The notes: generated by a model from the letters alone, not told the origin. Positions 8,541 to 17,282 are shown, counted from the first letter of the stretch. The stretch is 64,000 bases of DNA from Scandinavium ludwigii_A (GCA_050516505.1 CP191518.1:1178001-1242000); one strand, 5' to 3'. Numbers and translations: made by a program.

Positions 8541-9011
8541 TCAGGCGTTCTCTTTCAACCAGTTCAGCACCACGTCGTGGTGATTGCTGGTTTTGAAGTC
8601 GTCGAACACATGCTGGACTTTGCCATCGCCGTCGATCAGAAAGCTGGTGCGGTGAATGCCGTCGTAGGTTTTGCCCATGAAGGTTTTCTCGCCCCAGATA
8701 CCAAACTGTTCGCAGACCTGATGGTCTTCGTCAGAGAGCAGGGTAAAATTCAGCAGTTCTTTTTCAGCGAAACGGGAGAGCTTTTCCGGTTTATCGGTAC
8801 TGATACCCAGCACGTCAACACCCGCTTTTTTTAACTCATCCATATTGTCGCGTAAGCCGCAGGCCTGCACGGTGCAGCCAGGCGTCATGGCTTTCGGGTA
8901 GAAATAAACCAGAACACGCTGTCCCTGGAAGTCGGTTAAATTTACTTGCTCACCGTCTTGATCGGGCAAGCTAAATTTCGGTGCGATGTCACCGGCTTTC
9001 AGTGGGGTCAT
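8541..9011 (-). CDS. bcp: Thioredoxin-dependent thiol peroxidase Bcp
   Basis: 156 residues, the E. coli Bcp/PrxQ length. This is an atypical 2-Cys peroxiredoxin: the peroxidatic Cys46 lies in YPKAMTPGCTVQACGL and the likely resolving Cys51 is five residues later. The opening MTPLKAGDIAPKFSLPDQDG is the usual AhpC/TSA domain start. It reduces hydrogen and organic peroxides with electrons from thioredoxin. Its ATG overlaps the gcvR stop by one base (TAATG at 9013-9009), so translation of the two is coupled, as in E. coli. Confidence 0.96.
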   Translation of the reverse strand: MTPLKAGDIAPKFSLPDQDGEQVNLTDFQGQRVLVYFYPKAMTPGCTVQACGLRDNMDELKKAGVDVLGISTDKPEKLSRFAEKELLNFTLLSDEDHQVCEQFGIWGEKTFMGKTYDGIHRTSFLIDGDGKVQHVFDDFKTSNHHDVVLNWLKENA

Positions 9012-9583
9012 TACGAAACTCCATCTTGTTCATCATGCTGTGAATAATTGACGATGTTTATACTGCCTTGCGCTTTTAGTTCTGTACACAGGTCTTTAAA
9101 CGCTTGTTCGATCTTTGCCGCATTTTGCGAGGCCGGACTGTGGGCCGTCACCTGAATAAACAGCTGCGGAGACGCTGCATTGTCACCGGGCTGAATACGG
9201 GAAACCAGCTCGGCGATGTTCATGCCGTGCGAGTCTAATAAGCCGGTAAAACGCTCGATAATATGCGGTGAATCAGGCACTTCAACCTGTACTACGACGG
9301 TTAAAGGTTGCGCCGGGCGCGGCTGCGCCGAGGTGCGCTTCATCACAATCAGTAAATCCAGCTCCGCCCCTTTTAACGGCAACGTCGATTCAATCAGGGT
9401 AATGGCATTCCAGGTGCCGGAGAGCAGCATAATAAACGTAAATTCATCGCCGAGCATCGCCAGGCGGCTGTCCTCAATATTACAGCCACAGCTACTGACG
9501 TGACGCGTGATGGTGTTTACGATGCCAGGGCGATCGGCACCCAAGGCAGTAATCACCAAATAGTGATGTAGGGAGGCTGTCAA
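9011..9583 (-). CDS. gcvR: Glycine cleavage system repressor GcvR
   Basis: 190 residues with two ACT domains, about residues 8-80 (YLVITALGADRPGIVNTITR) and 95-170 (VVVQVEVPDSPHIIERF). GcvR has no DNA-binding domain. In E. coli it binds GcvA and, without glycine, turns it into a repressor of gcvTHP; glycine relieves this. The ATG at 9583 starts MTASLHHYLVITALG, matching the E. coli start. It is divergent from dapA across about 150 bp and cotranscribed with bcp. Confidence 0.95.
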   Translation of the reverse strand: MTASLHHYLVITALGADRPGIVNTITRHVSSCGCNIEDSRLAMLGDEFTFIMLLSGTWNAITLIESTLPLKGAELDLLIVMKRTSAQPRPAQPLTVVVQVEVPDSPHIIERFTGLLDSHGMNIAELVSRIQPGDNAASPQLFIQVTAHSPASQNAAKIEQAFKDLCTELKAQGSINIVNYSQHDEQDGVS

Positions 9584-9737
9584 ACCTGTTCTTCCTGTGA
9601 AAAGGGGAGGTTGCGACTAGGAAAGCATAAAAAAAACCGGCATACAACATCCTGAGTGCCTCCGGTCTCTTGCTTTTATAACAAGACCAAACGTACCATT
9701 GTGGCTCTTGTCCGCACATCTGCACTGAGGATGGCCC

Positions 9738-10616
9738 ATGTTCACGGGAAGTATTGTAGCGCTTGTCACGCCGATGGATGAAAAAGGTCAGGTCGACCGC
9801 TCCAGCCTGAAAAAACTGATTGATTACCATGTCGCCAGCGGAACCTCGGCGATTGTTTCGGTAGGAACTACCGGTGAGTCTGCCACCCTGAGCCACGATG
9901 AGCACGGTGATGTGGTGATGATGACTGTTGAACTCGCCGACGGCCGTATTCCGGTGATTGCAGGCACAGGGGCAAATGCCACCGCAGAGGCCATCAGCCT
10001 GACCCAGCGCTTCAATAACAGCGGTATCGTTGGTTGTCTGACGGTAACGCCGTACTACAACCGTCCGACTCAGGAAGGTCTGTTCCAGCATTTCAAAGCG
10101 ATTGCCGAACATACTGATTTGCCACAAATTCTGTATAATGTGCCGTCCCGTACCGGTTGCGATATGCTGCCGGAAACCGTGGGCCGCCTGGCAGAAGTTA
10201 AAAATATTATTGCTATTAAGGAAGCCACAGGGAACTTAAGTCGCGTTCACCAGATCAAAGAGCTGGTTTCTGATGACTTTATTCTGCTGAGTGGTGATGA
10301 CGCCACTGCGCTCGACTTCATGCAGCTGGGTGGTCACGGGGTAATTTCCGTGACGACTAACGTAGCCGCGCGCGAAATGGCAGAAATGTGTAAACTGGCC
10401 GCCGACGGGTGCTTTGCTGAAGCCCGTGCGATTAACCAGCGTCTGATGCCGTTGCACAATAAATTATTTGTCGAACCCAATCCTATCCCGGTTAAATGGG
10501 CTTGTAAGGAATTGGGTCTTGTGGCGACCGATACGCTGCGCTTGCCAATGACCCCGATCACCGCCCATGGCCGTGACGAGGTGGCATCCGCGCTGAAGCA
10601 TGCCGGTCTGCTGTAA
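9738..10616 (+). CDS. dapA: 4-hydroxy-tetrahydrodipicolinate synthase
   Basis: 292 residues, the E. coli DapA length. It condenses pyruvate with aspartate semialdehyde, the first committed step of diaminopimelate and lysine synthesis. The Schiff-base Lys161 is in IIAIKEATGN, Tyr133 in ILYNVPSRTG, and the GTTGES loop is at 43-48. The start has GAGG at a good distance. The bamC start lies 16 bp after its stop, reproducing the E. coli dapA-bamC(-purC) arrangement. Confidence 0.97.
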   Translation: MFTGSIVALVTPMDEKGQVDRSSLKKLIDYHVASGTSAIVSVGTTGESATLSHDEHGDVVMMTVELADGRIPVIAGTGANATAEAISLTQRFNNSGIVGCLTVTPYYNRPTQEGLFQHFKAIAEHTDLPQILYNVPSRTGCDMLPETVGRLAEVKNIIAIKEATGNLSRVHQIKELVSDDFILLSGDDATALDFMQLGGHGVISVTTNVAAREMAEMCKLAADGCFAEARAINQRLMPLHNKLFVEPNPIPVKWACKELGLVATDTLRLPMTPITAHGRDEVASALKHAGLL

Positions 10617-10632
10617 AGTTTAGGGAGATTTG

Positions 10633-11664
10633 ATGGCTTACTCAGTACAGAAGTCGCAGCTGGCGAAAGTTGCGGGTGTTTCGCTTGTTCTGCTCCTCGC
10701 AGCCTGTAGCTCAGATTCGCGCTACAAGCGCCAGGTGAGCGGTGATGAAGCCTATCTGGAAGCGCCGCCGCTTTCTGAACTTCATGCACCGGCCGGTATG
10801 ATCCTGCCGGTCGAAAATGGCGAATACAACATCCCTGTGGCCCGCGGTGACGGCGCAACGGGTAAAGCACTGGACATTCGTCCGCCTGCACAGCCGTTAG
10901 CCCTGGTTTCAGGTGCGCGCACCCAGTTTACGGGTGACACCGCCACGCTGATGGTCGAAAGCGGCCGTAGCGGAAATCTGTGGCCGCAGGTTGTGAGCAT
11001 CGTTCAGGATAAAAACTACACCATCGACAAGCGCGATGATGCGACGCAGACGCTGACCACCGATTGGGTCCAGTGGAACCGTCTGGACGAAGATCAGCAG
11101 TACCGTGGCCGCTATCAGGTCTCTGTTAAACCGCAGGGCTATCAACAAGCCGTGGTGGTGAAACTGCTGAACCTGGAACAGGCGGGCAAACCGGTTGCCG
11201 ATGCTGCATCTATGCAGCGTTACAGCGCCGAAATGCTGAACGTGATTTCTGCGGGGCTGGATAAGAACGCGACCAGCGCACAGAACGCCGCGCAGAGCCG
11301 CGACGGTGCAACCTTCGACGTACAGAGCGCGGCAGATGATACTGGCCTGCCAATGCTGGTTGTACGTGGTCCGTTCAACCAGGTGTGGCAGAAACTGCCG
11401 GCAGCACTGGAAAAAGCAGGCATGAAAGTGACTGACAGCACCCGTTCGCAGGGCAGCATGAACGTCACCTACAAACCGCTTTCTGACAGCAGCTGGCGTG
11501 AGCTTGGCGCAAGTGACCCGGGCCTGAGCTCTGGTGACTATAAGCTCCAGGTTGGCGACCTCGATAACCGCAGCAGCATGCAGTTCATCGATCCGAAAGG
11601 ACATACGCTGACCCAGTCGCAGAACGACGCGCTGGTGGCCGTATTCCAGGCAGCATTTAAGTAA
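10633..11664 (+). CDS. bamC: BAM complex lipoprotein BamC
   Basis: 343 residues. A lipoprotein signal peptide ends at the lipobox LLAAC with Cys25 as the lipidated residue. An unstructured N-terminal stretch (about 26-100, the part that binds BamD in the known complex) is followed by two helix-grip domains. BamC is one of four lipoproteins helping BamA insert outer-membrane beta-barrel proteins. The ATG at 10633 is preferred over the adjoining TTG at 10630; AGGGAG at 10622-10627 fits it. It is cotranscribed with dapA and followed by a strong terminator at 11671. Confidence 0.95.
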   Translation: MAYSVQKSQLAKVAGVSLVLLLAACSSDSRYKRQVSGDEAYLEAPPLSELHAPAGMILPVENGEYNIPVARGDGATGKALDIRPPAQPLALVSGARTQFTGDTATLMVESGRSGNLWPQVVSIVQDKNYTIDKRDDATQTLTTDWVQWNRLDEDQQYRGRYQVSVKPQGYQQAVVVKLLNLEQAGKPVADAASMQRYSAEMLNVISAGLDKNATSAQNAAQSRDGATFDVQSAADDTGLPMLVVRGPFNQVWQKLPAALEKAGMKVTDSTRSQGSMNVTYKPLSDSSWRELGASDPGLSSGDYKLQVGDLDNRSSMQFIDPKGHTLTQSQNDALVAVFQAAFK

Positions 11665-11670
11665 GAAATA

Positions 11671-11699
11671 AAAGGGCTGGAGTAATCCGGCCCTTTTTT
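11671..11699 (+). terminator. Intrinsic terminator after bamC
   Basis: AAAGGGCtgG and CCGGCCCTTTT form a GC-rich stem followed by T6, seven bases after the bamC stop. It separates dapA-bamC from purC. Confidence 0.85.
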
Positions 11700-11702
11700 C
11701 TG

Positions 11703-11725
11703 TTATTATACGCAAACGTGTGCGT
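11703..11725 (+). promoter_or_regulatory. PurR operator at the purC promoter
   Basis: ACGCAAACGTGTGCGT at 11710-11725 matches the PurR consensus ACGCAAACGTTTTCGT at 14 of 16 positions. An AT-rich block (TTATTATA, 11703-11710) directly before it could be the -10 element, so bound PurR would block initiation. This agrees with the known purine repression of E. coli purC. It lies about 50 bp before the purC start. Confidence 0.8.
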
Positions 11726-11777
11726 CGGCAGAAAAGCCCGATTTTAATGTCTAATTTCCTACCCGGAGTATTGAAAG

Positions 11778-12491
11778 ATGCAAAAGCAAGCTGAGTTGTA
11801 TCGCGGCAAAGCGAAAACCGTTTACAGCACGGAAAACCCGGACCTGTTGGTGCTCGAATTCCGCAACGATACGTCAGCAGGTGATGGAGCGCGTATCGAA
11901 CAGTTCGATCGTAAGGGGATGGTGAACAACAAGTTTAACCATTTCATTATGAGCAAACTGGAAGAAGCGGGCATTCCGACCCAGATGGAGCAGCTGCTGT
12001 CCGATACCGAGTGTCTGGTCAAAAAACTCGATATGGTGCCGGTGGAATGCGTTATCCGTAACCGCGCTGCGGGTTCGCTGGTGAAGCGTCTGGGCATTGA
12101 AGAAGGTATTGAGCTGAATCCGCCGTTGTTCGATCTGTTCCTGAAAAACGACGAAATGCACGACCCAATGATCAACGAATCCTACTGCGAAACCTTCGGG
12201 TGGGTGAACCGCGAAAATCTGGCCACCATGCGCGAGCTGACTTACAAAGCCAACGACGTGCTGAAGAAGCTGTTTGACGATGCGGGTCTTATCCTCGTCG
12301 ATTTCAAACTGGAGTTCGGTCTGTTCAACGGCAAAGTGGTGCTGGGTGATGAATTCTCCCCGGACGGCAGCCGTCTGTGGGATAAAAACACCATGGATAA
12401 AATGGACAAAGACCGTTTCCGCCAGAGCCTTGGCGGGCTGATTGAAGCCTACGAAGAAGTGGCGCGTCGTTTAGGCGTTCAGCTCGACTAA
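11778..12491 (+). CDS. purC: SAICAR synthetase PurC
   Basis: 237 residues, the E. coli length. It joins aspartate to CAIR using ATP in de novo purine synthesis. Recognisable family blocks are YRGKAKTVYST at the start (nucleotide loop), the VECVIRNRAAGS block near residue 85 and DFKLEFG followed by LGDEFSPDGSRLW near 175-200. It has its own promoter with a PurR operator and its own terminator (12547), so it is a single-gene unit under purine control. Confidence 0.97.
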   Translation: MQKQAELYRGKAKTVYSTENPDLLVLEFRNDTSAGDGARIEQFDRKGMVNNKFNHFIMSKLEEAGIPTQMEQLLSDTECLVKKLDMVPVECVIRNRAAGSLVKRLGIEEGIELNPPLFDLFLKNDEMHDPMINESYCETFGWVNRENLATMRELTYKANDVLKKLFDDAGLILVDFKLEFGLFNGKVVLGDEFSPDGSRLWDKNTMDKMDKDRFRQSLGGLIEAYEEVARRLGVQLD

Positions 12492-12546
12492 CGCGAAACG
12501 CGAATCGATTGCCCGGAGTCGCTGATGCTGACCGGGCCTGTAACTC

Positions 12547-12570
12547 AGAGGATGCTTGTCATCCTCTTTT
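12547..12570 (+). terminator. Intrinsic terminator after purC
   Basis: AGAGGATG and CATCCTCT form an 8-bp stem with a short loop, followed by TTTTG. Confidence 0.7.
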
Positions 12571-12653
12571 GATATCTGCCTTGTTTGCTATGGTAATCCT
12601 GCCCTTAACCGCCTACGATCACTGTATCAGGAACATGAAATACAGAGGTTGTT

Positions 12654-13532
12654 ATGCGTTGGCAAGGTCGTCGCGAGAGCGATAATGTAGAAGACAGGCG
12701 AAACGATTCCGGCGGAATGTCCCCAATGGGCGGCCGCGGTGGCTTTCGTCTCCCGAGCGGCAAAGGCGGCATCATCCTGCTGATTGTCGTGGTGGTCGCG
12801 GGATATTACGGGGTCGATCTCACCGGAATGCTCACCGGTCAGCCGATGCCGCAACAGCAGACGGCGCAGCGCTCCATCAGTCCGAACGATGACGAGTCCG
12901 CTAAATTCACCTCCGTTATTCTCGCCACCACAGAAGATACCTGGGGGCAGATTTTCCAGAAAATGGGTCGCCAGTATCAACAGCCGAAGCTGGTAATGTA
13001 TCGCGGTGCCACGCGCACAGGATGCGGCACCGGTCAGTCGGTGATGGGCCCGTTCTACTGCCCGGCTGACAGCACCGTCTATATCGACCTCTCTTTCTAC
13101 GACGACATGAAAAACAAGCTTGGTGCTGATGGCGATTTTGCTCAGGGCTACGTGATTGCGCATGAAGTCGGACACCACGTGCAGAAGCTGCTTGGCATCG
13201 AGCCGAAAGTTCGCCAGATGCAGCAGAATGCGTCTAAAACGCAAGTGAATCAGCTGTCGGTCAAAATGGAACTTCAGGCAGACTGCTTCGCGGGTGTCTG
13301 GGGCCACAGCATGCAACAGCAGGGCGTGCTGGAAGCGGGTGATGTACAGGAAGCGCTGAACGCAGCGGAAGCCATCGGCGATGACCGCTTGCAACAGCAG
13401 AGTCAGGGCCGCGTTGTACCGGACAGCTTCACCCACGGAACGTCAGAGCAGCGCTACTCATGGTTCAAACGCGGCTTCGACAGCGGGGACCCGTCCCAGT
13501 GCAACACCTTTGGTAAAGCAGCGCTCAACTAA
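12654..13532 (+). CDS. ypfJ: Putative neutral zinc metallopeptidase YpfJ
   Basis: 292 residues (E. coli YpfJ 287). The N terminus is polar, with MRWQGRRESDNVEDRR and a Gly-rich stretch, then one transmembrane segment at about 38-54 (GGIILLIVVVVAGYYG). The zinc motif HEVGHH is at 170-175 and a downstream acidic block LQADCFAGVWGH (about 210-221) supplies the third ligand in the family. The orientation, with the large domain outside the membrane, is inferred. The physiological substrate is unknown. tmcA starts 3 bp after its stop, so the two are cotranscribed. Confidence 0.92.
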   Translation: MRWQGRRESDNVEDRRNDSGGMSPMGGRGGFRLPSGKGGIILLIVVVVAGYYGVDLTGMLTGQPMPQQQTAQRSISPNDDESAKFTSVILATTEDTWGQIFQKMGRQYQQPKLVMYRGATRTGCGTGQSVMGPFYCPADSTVYIDLSFYDDMKNKLGADGDFAQGYVIAHEVGHHVQKLLGIEPKVRQMQQNASKTQVNQLSVKMELQADCFAGVWGHSMQQQGVLEAGDVQEALNAAEAIGDDRLQQQSQGRVVPDSFTHGTSEQRYSWFKRGFDSGDPSQCNTFGKAALN

Positions 13533-13535
13533 ATC

Positions 13536-15536
13536 ATGTCGGACATGGACGCCATTCTCGCGCAAAGCGCGAACATGAAAGCGCAAGGCATTCGCCGCCT
13601 GTTAGTTCTGAGCGGCGAGGCCGACTGGAGCTACCGGCAGGCTTTGCGCCTGCGTGAACGGTTGGGCAGCGACGGGCTGTTTATCTCCCCTGAGGTTCAA
13701 CCGGAACCGTACTGCGCGCCTTCGGCGCTGAAAACTCTGCTCGGGCGTGAATTTGAACACGCCTTTTTTGATGCCCGCCGTGGTTTTGACGTCGCCGCTT
13801 TTGCAGCGCTGGCAGGCACGCTAAAAGCCGGAAGCTGGCTAGTGCTGCTTGTGCCTCCTCTTCAACGCTGGGCGACGCTGACGGATGACGATTCCGTGCG
13901 CTGGAGCGACAGCCCTGAGCCCATCTCCACGCCCCATTTTGTCGACCATTTTTGCCGTGTGTTGCAACGCGATGCAGAAGCACGGGTCTGGCAACAACAT
14001 CTCCCGTTTACACAGCCCGAATATCGCCCGCGCCCGCAATGGCATCCCGCGAATGGCGAACCGCAGGCTGAGCAGGCGGAGATCCTCACCGCGCTGAAAA
14101 CCCTGCCGCCGGGTGTGGCCGTGGTGACTGCCGAGCGCGGCCGAGGGAAATCCGCATTGGCGGGAATGCTGCTGAAAACGCTGCCCGCGCGCGCCATCGT
14201 AACGGCTCCCGCCAAAGCGGCCACCGACGTGCTGGCGCATTTCGCGGGAGAACACTTTCGGTTTATGGCTCCTGACGCGCTACTGGCATCAGATGAACAG
14301 GCGCAATGGCTGATTGTCGATGAGGCGGCCGCCATTCCTGGCCCTCTGCTCGAGCGGCTGGTGAGCCGTTTTCCACATACGTTGTTGACCACGACCGTGC
14401 AAGGTTACGAAGGCACCGGGCGCGGTTTCATGCTTAAATTTTGTGCCCGTTTCCCGTATCTGGCCGCGTTCACGCTGAATCAGCCGGTGCGTTGGGCAAG
14501 CGGTTGTCCGCTCGAGGCCTTCATCACCGAAACGCTTCTGTTTGATGATTCGCTTCCCGCGCTGCCTGCGTCAAATACCGTCCTGCTTCAATGCGTTGAA
14601 CAAACGGCGTGGGAAAGCGAGCCTGAACGGCTTTCCGCCATGTACCGGCTGCTTTCTGCCGCGCACTACCGAACGTCTCCCCTCGATTTACGCCGCATGA
14701 TGGATGCCCCCGGGCAGCATTTTATTGCCGCGCGTGAAGGTGGAACGCTGACCGGTGCGCTGTGGCTGGTGGAGGAAGGCGGGTTGAGCCTGGAACTGAG
14801 TCGGGCGGTATGGGCTGGTTTTCGTCGCCCACGCGGCAATCTGGTGGCGCAATCATTGGCGGCACACGGCGGAAGTCCGCAGGCCGCAGCGCTCAGGAGC
14901 CAGCGTATCAGCCGCATCGCCATTCATCCGCAGCGGCAACGGCAGGGCACGGGCCAGCGTATGATTGCGGGAGTCATCGCGCAGGCGAAAGGCTGCGATT
15001 ATCTTTCCGTGAGTTTCGGATTTACCGATGAACTCTGGCGCTTCTGGCAGCGCTGCGGTTTTCAACTGGTGCGGGTGGGCACGCATCGGGAAGCCAGTAG
15101 CGGATGCTACACCGCGATGGCCATTTACCCGCAGAGTGCGGCAGGCCATCAGCTTGCAGAGCGTGAACAGGCCCGCTTCCAGCGCGATGCATACTGGCTG
15201 GCGCAGTGGCGTGATGATGGCAATCAGGCCGCAAATCAGCCATCAGCGGCTATTCTTACAGAGGATGACTGGCAGGAACTGGCCGGTTTTGCCTGGGCGT
15301 ATCGTTCGCTGATGGCGGCGGTCGGCAGCCTTCAGCGACTGCTTGCGGTGGTCACGCTGCCCTTGCCCGCATTACGAAGCGCGCTGGCCCAGCAAACCGA
15401 TGCCGCACCGGCGCAGGGTGGGCGCAAAGCGCTTCTGGCGAAGCAGCGTCAGGAAGCGGCAGACGCGCTGACATGCCTCGACGCGCATCGCAGTGAGACA
15501 CTGGCAGAACAGGTAAAAAACCTGCAGTTTTTTTAA
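13536..15536 (+). CDS. tmcA: tRNA(Met) cytidine acetyltransferase TmcA
   Basis: 666 residues (E. coli TmcA 671). Domain order: an N-terminal domain to about 170, an RNA helicase-like ATPase module with Walker A RGRGKSAL at 201-208 and Walker B VDEAAA at 261-266, a GNAT acetyltransferase module with RQRQGTGQRM near residue 470, and a C-terminal tRNA-binding tail. TmcA makes N4-acetylcytidine at the wobble base of elongator tRNA-Met using acetyl-CoA and ATP, preventing misreading of AUA. The ATG is 3 bp after ypfJ. ypfH follows 78 bp later on the same strand. Confidence 0.95.
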   Translation: MSDMDAILAQSANMKAQGIRRLLVLSGEADWSYRQALRLRERLGSDGLFISPEVQPEPYCAPSALKTLLGREFEHAFFDARRGFDVAAFAALAGTLKAGSWLVLLVPPLQRWATLTDDDSVRWSDSPEPISTPHFVDHFCRVLQRDAEARVWQQHLPFTQPEYRPRPQWHPANGEPQAEQAEILTALKTLPPGVAVVTAERGRGKSALAGMLLKTLPARAIVTAPAKAATDVLAHFAGEHFRFMAPDALLASDEQAQWLIVDEAAAIPGPLLERLVSRFPHTLLTTTVQGYEGTGRGFMLKFCARFPYLAAFTLNQPVRWASGCPLEAFITETLLFDDSLPALPASNTVLLQCVEQTAWESEPERLSAMYRLLSAAHYRTSPLDLRRMMDAPGQHFIAAREGGTLTGALWLVEEGGLSLELSRAVWAGFRRPRGNLVAQSLAAHGGSPQAAALRSQRISRIAIHPQRQRQGTGQRMIAGVIAQAKGCDYLSVSFGFTDELWRFWQRCGFQLVRVGTHREASSGCYTAMAIYPQSAAGHQLAEREQARFQRDAYWLAQWRDDGNQAANQPSAAILTEDDWQELAGFAWAYRSLMAAVGSLQRLLAVVTLPLPALRSALAQQTDAAPAQGGRKALLAKQRQEAADALTCLDAHRSETLAEQVKNLQFF

Positions 15537-15614
15537 CAAACTCATTCAGTTAAATGTCATGGTCATTAACGCCCAACGGCGTAGACTCCCCAGCAACAGA
15601 CCAAGGAGAAAGCC

Positions 15615-16310
15615 ATGAAACATGACCATTTTGTTGTGCAAAGTCCATCAGCCCCGGCCAAACAGCTGCTGCTGTTGTTTCATGGCGTGGGCGATAATCC
15701 GGTGTCGATGGGGCAGATTGGTAGCTGGTTTGCGCCGTTGTTTCCCGACGCGCTGATTGTCAGCGTTGGTGGCGTTGAGCCCTGCGGCCCAAACGGTCGC
15801 CAGTGGTTCTCCGTGCAGGGCGTGACGGAAGAAAATCGTCAGCAGCGTATCGATGCCATCATGCCGACCTTCATCGATATCGTACGCCACTGGCAAAAAG
15901 AGAGCGGCGTGAGTCCGCTGGCTACGGCGCTGATTGGTTTCTCTCAGGGCACCATCATGTCACTCGAAAGCACCAAAGCGGCACCGGGTCTGGCATCACG
16001 CATCATCGCTTTCAACGGACGCTTTGCCACACTGCCGACCAGCGCCAGCACTGCGACCACCGTGCACCTGATTCACGGGGGTGAAGACCGGGTCATTGAT
16101 TTGTCCCACGCGGTGACCGCTCAGGAAGCGCTAATTGAAGCGGGTGGGGACGTCACGCTGGATATCATCGACGACCTGGGACACGCCATTGACGATCGCA
16201 GTATTCAGTTTGCGCTCGACCATCTGCGTTATACCGTGCCGAAACACTATTTCGACGAAGCGCTGAGCGGCGGTAAACCGCAGGACGATGACATCATCGA
16301 ATTACTGTGA
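15615..16310 (+). CDS. ypfH: Alpha/beta-hydrolase esterase YpfH
   Basis: 231 residues, the YpfH length. It belongs to the carboxylesterase/phospholipase group: the nucleophile Ser110 is in the elbow GFSQGT, an acid is in GGEDRVID and the His in LGHAID. The oxyanion side has LFHGVGDNP near residue 21. E. coli YpfH hydrolyses short acyl esters in vitro; its real substrate is unknown. Ribosome-binding site AAGGAG at 15603-15608. It is downstream of tmcA and upstream of the cold-shock gene. Confidence 0.92.
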   Translation: MKHDHFVVQSPSAPAKQLLLLFHGVGDNPVSMGQIGSWFAPLFPDALIVSVGGVEPCGPNGRQWFSVQGVTEENRQQRIDAIMPTFIDIVRHWQKESGVSPLATALIGFSQGTIMSLESTKAAPGLASRIIAFNGRFATLPTSASTATTVHLIHGGEDRVIDLSHAVTAQEALIEAGGDVTLDIIDDLGHAIDDRSIQFALDHLRYTVPKHYFDEALSGGKPQDDDIIELL

Positions 16311-16435
16311 TGTCTGCATTTAATGTGCTGATATTGCAGTGTTTTTGTTGATATTAGCACTCTGGTTTGAGTCCAGAAAGATCAGCCGTATAGCCATCTG
16401 GCTATTTAAGCGGTTAAAATAAAAATACATAAAAG

Positions 16436-16465
16436 TTGCTATATAAATTTCTCTGTGTCTTAATG
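16436..16465 (+). promoter_or_regulatory. Cold-shock gene promoter
   Basis: TTGCTA at 16436-16441 and TTAATG at 16460-16465, 18 bp apart, align with the E. coli cspA promoter as I recall it (its -10 also reads TTAATG). It would start transcription near 16472, immediately before the cold-box-like leader. Confidence 0.6.
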
Positions 16466-16471
16466 GCGTCC

Positions 16472-16644
16472 TTGGTTTGGAACACAGACCTTATGAAAGC
16501 AGTTTTAGTAAAGCAGTCCTCAGTTCAGGTGTTATCAATAGATATTGCCCTTCATGAGCCGCCTCCTAAGTGCTAAGTAAGTAGCTCTCTCATTACAGGC
16601 CATCATCGCCGCATTTAGTGGCTCAAATAATTAAGGAAGTATCT
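16472..16644 (+). promoter_or_regulatory. CspA-type cold-shock 5' leader (thermoregulatory UTR)
   Basis: About 173 nt of untranslated leader before the csp start. Its beginning, GGTTTGGAACACAGACC, lines up with the E. coli cspA leader start GGTTTGACGTACAGACC (cold box), and the next stretch AAAGCAGTTTTAGTAAAGCA resembles the cspA sequence after it. In cspA this leader folds differently at low temperature and exposes the start codon. The bases 16311-16435 before it hold no gene that I can see, only the promoter region and a small GCC/GGC stem. Confidence 0.65.
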
Positions 16645-16857
16645 ATGTCTAATAAAATGACTGGTTTAGTAAAATGGTTCAACGCTGATAAAGGTTTCGG
16701 CTTCATCACTCCTGACGACGGCAGCAAAGATGTATTCGTACATTTCTCTGCAATCCAGAGCGATAACTTCAAAACTCTTGATGAAGGCCAGAAAGTATCC
16801 TTCACCATCGAGAACGGCGCTAAAGGCCCAGCAGCTGGTAACGTATCCCCGCTGTAA
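16645..16857 (+). CDS. CspA-family cold-shock protein (CspG/CspB-like)
   Basis: 70 residues, one complete cold-shock domain. RNP1 reads KGFGFITP and RNP2 VFVHFSAI; the opening MSNKMTGLVKWFNADKGFGF is that of the cold-induced paralogs CspA/B/G rather than constitutive CspC/E. It binds single-stranded RNA and melts secondary structure. The ATG at 16645 has AAGGA at 16633-16637; an in-frame GTG at 16618 lies within the leader and is rejected. The gene sits alone between ypfH and the convergent ypfN, where K-12 has no csp gene, so it is an extra paralog. Confidence 0.93.
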   Translation: MSNKMTGLVKWFNADKGFGFITPDDGSKDVFVHFSAIQSDNFKTLDEGQKVSFTIENGAKGPAAGNVSPL

Positions 16858-16938
16858 GTCTTGCTGATTATCAGTAGCCATTACGACAGCGATGAAGACT
16901 ATCGTCTGAGCAGTTAATTAAGAGCTACTGATAAAAAT

Positions 16939-16962
16939 AAACCCGCCTTGTGCGGGTTTTTT
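16939..16962 (+). terminator. Terminator after the csp gene
   Basis: AAACCCGC, a 5-base loop and GCGGGTTTTTT form a textbook intrinsic terminator about 80 bases after the csp stop. Confidence 0.85.
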
Positions 16963-16988
16963 ATTGCCTAAATTTCGCGACAGTGAAT

Positions 16989-17022
16989 GTATGCCTGCTA
17001 AGCGCAGCGCCAGCAGGCATAC
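16989..17022. repeat. REP-like inverted repeat
   Basis: GTATGCCTGCT at 16989-16999 and AGCAGGCATAC at 17012-17022 are perfect 11-bp arms around AAGCGCAGCGCC, located between the convergent csp and ypfN terminators. Of the REP/BIME stem-loop type. Confidence 0.65.
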
Positions 17023-17035
17023 TACCCAGCTCAAT

Positions 17036-17060
17036 AAAAAAGCGCCCATCGGCGCTTTTC
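17036..17060 (-). terminator. Terminator of the yffB-dapE-ypfN unit
   Basis: AAAAAAGCGCC and GGCGCTTTT form a stem; read on the minus strand the A-run becomes the T-run, a few bases after the ypfN stop. Confidence 0.75.
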
Positions 17061-17064
17061 TTGT

Positions 17065-17256
17065 TTAAGGCTTTTTCTTCGGCCACTCATCATCGTCGTC
17101 CCACTTATCGTTGAAATCACGATGCGGGGGAAGGTCCGGCTTGTTCGCCATATACTTCTTCGGGTCGACGCGCTTGAGATCTTTGATGACGTTAAGAATC
17201 ACGCCTAACAAAAACACCAGCACCAGGATCCACCAATATTTAGCCAGCCAGTCCAT
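17065..17256 (-). CDS. ypfN: Small membrane protein YpfN (UPF0370)
   Basis: 63 residues, the YpfN length. One N-terminal transmembrane helix (residues about 5-25, LAKYWWILVLVFLLGVILNV) is followed by a charged cytoplasmic tail ending in DDDDEWPKKKP. Function unknown. It follows dapE by 26 bp on the same strand, as in E. coli, and ends the unit. Confidence 0.92.
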   Translation of the reverse strand: MDWLAKYWWILVLVFLLGVILNVIKDLKRVDPKKYMANKPDLPPHRDFNDKWDDDDEWPKKKP

Positions 17257-17282
17257 GCCTGATACCTCTTTGAGTAATGCCG

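Noticed and set aside
9492..10127. A 211-codon minus-strand frame across the gcvR-dapA gap and opposite dapA.
   Set aside because: It would cover both promoters and run antisense to dapA; no family likeness.
16618..16644. A GTG start at 16618 lengthening the cold-shock protein by nine residues.
   Set aside because: The added residues lie in the leader and cover the AAGGA ribosome-binding site; all family members start at MSNKMTG or similar.
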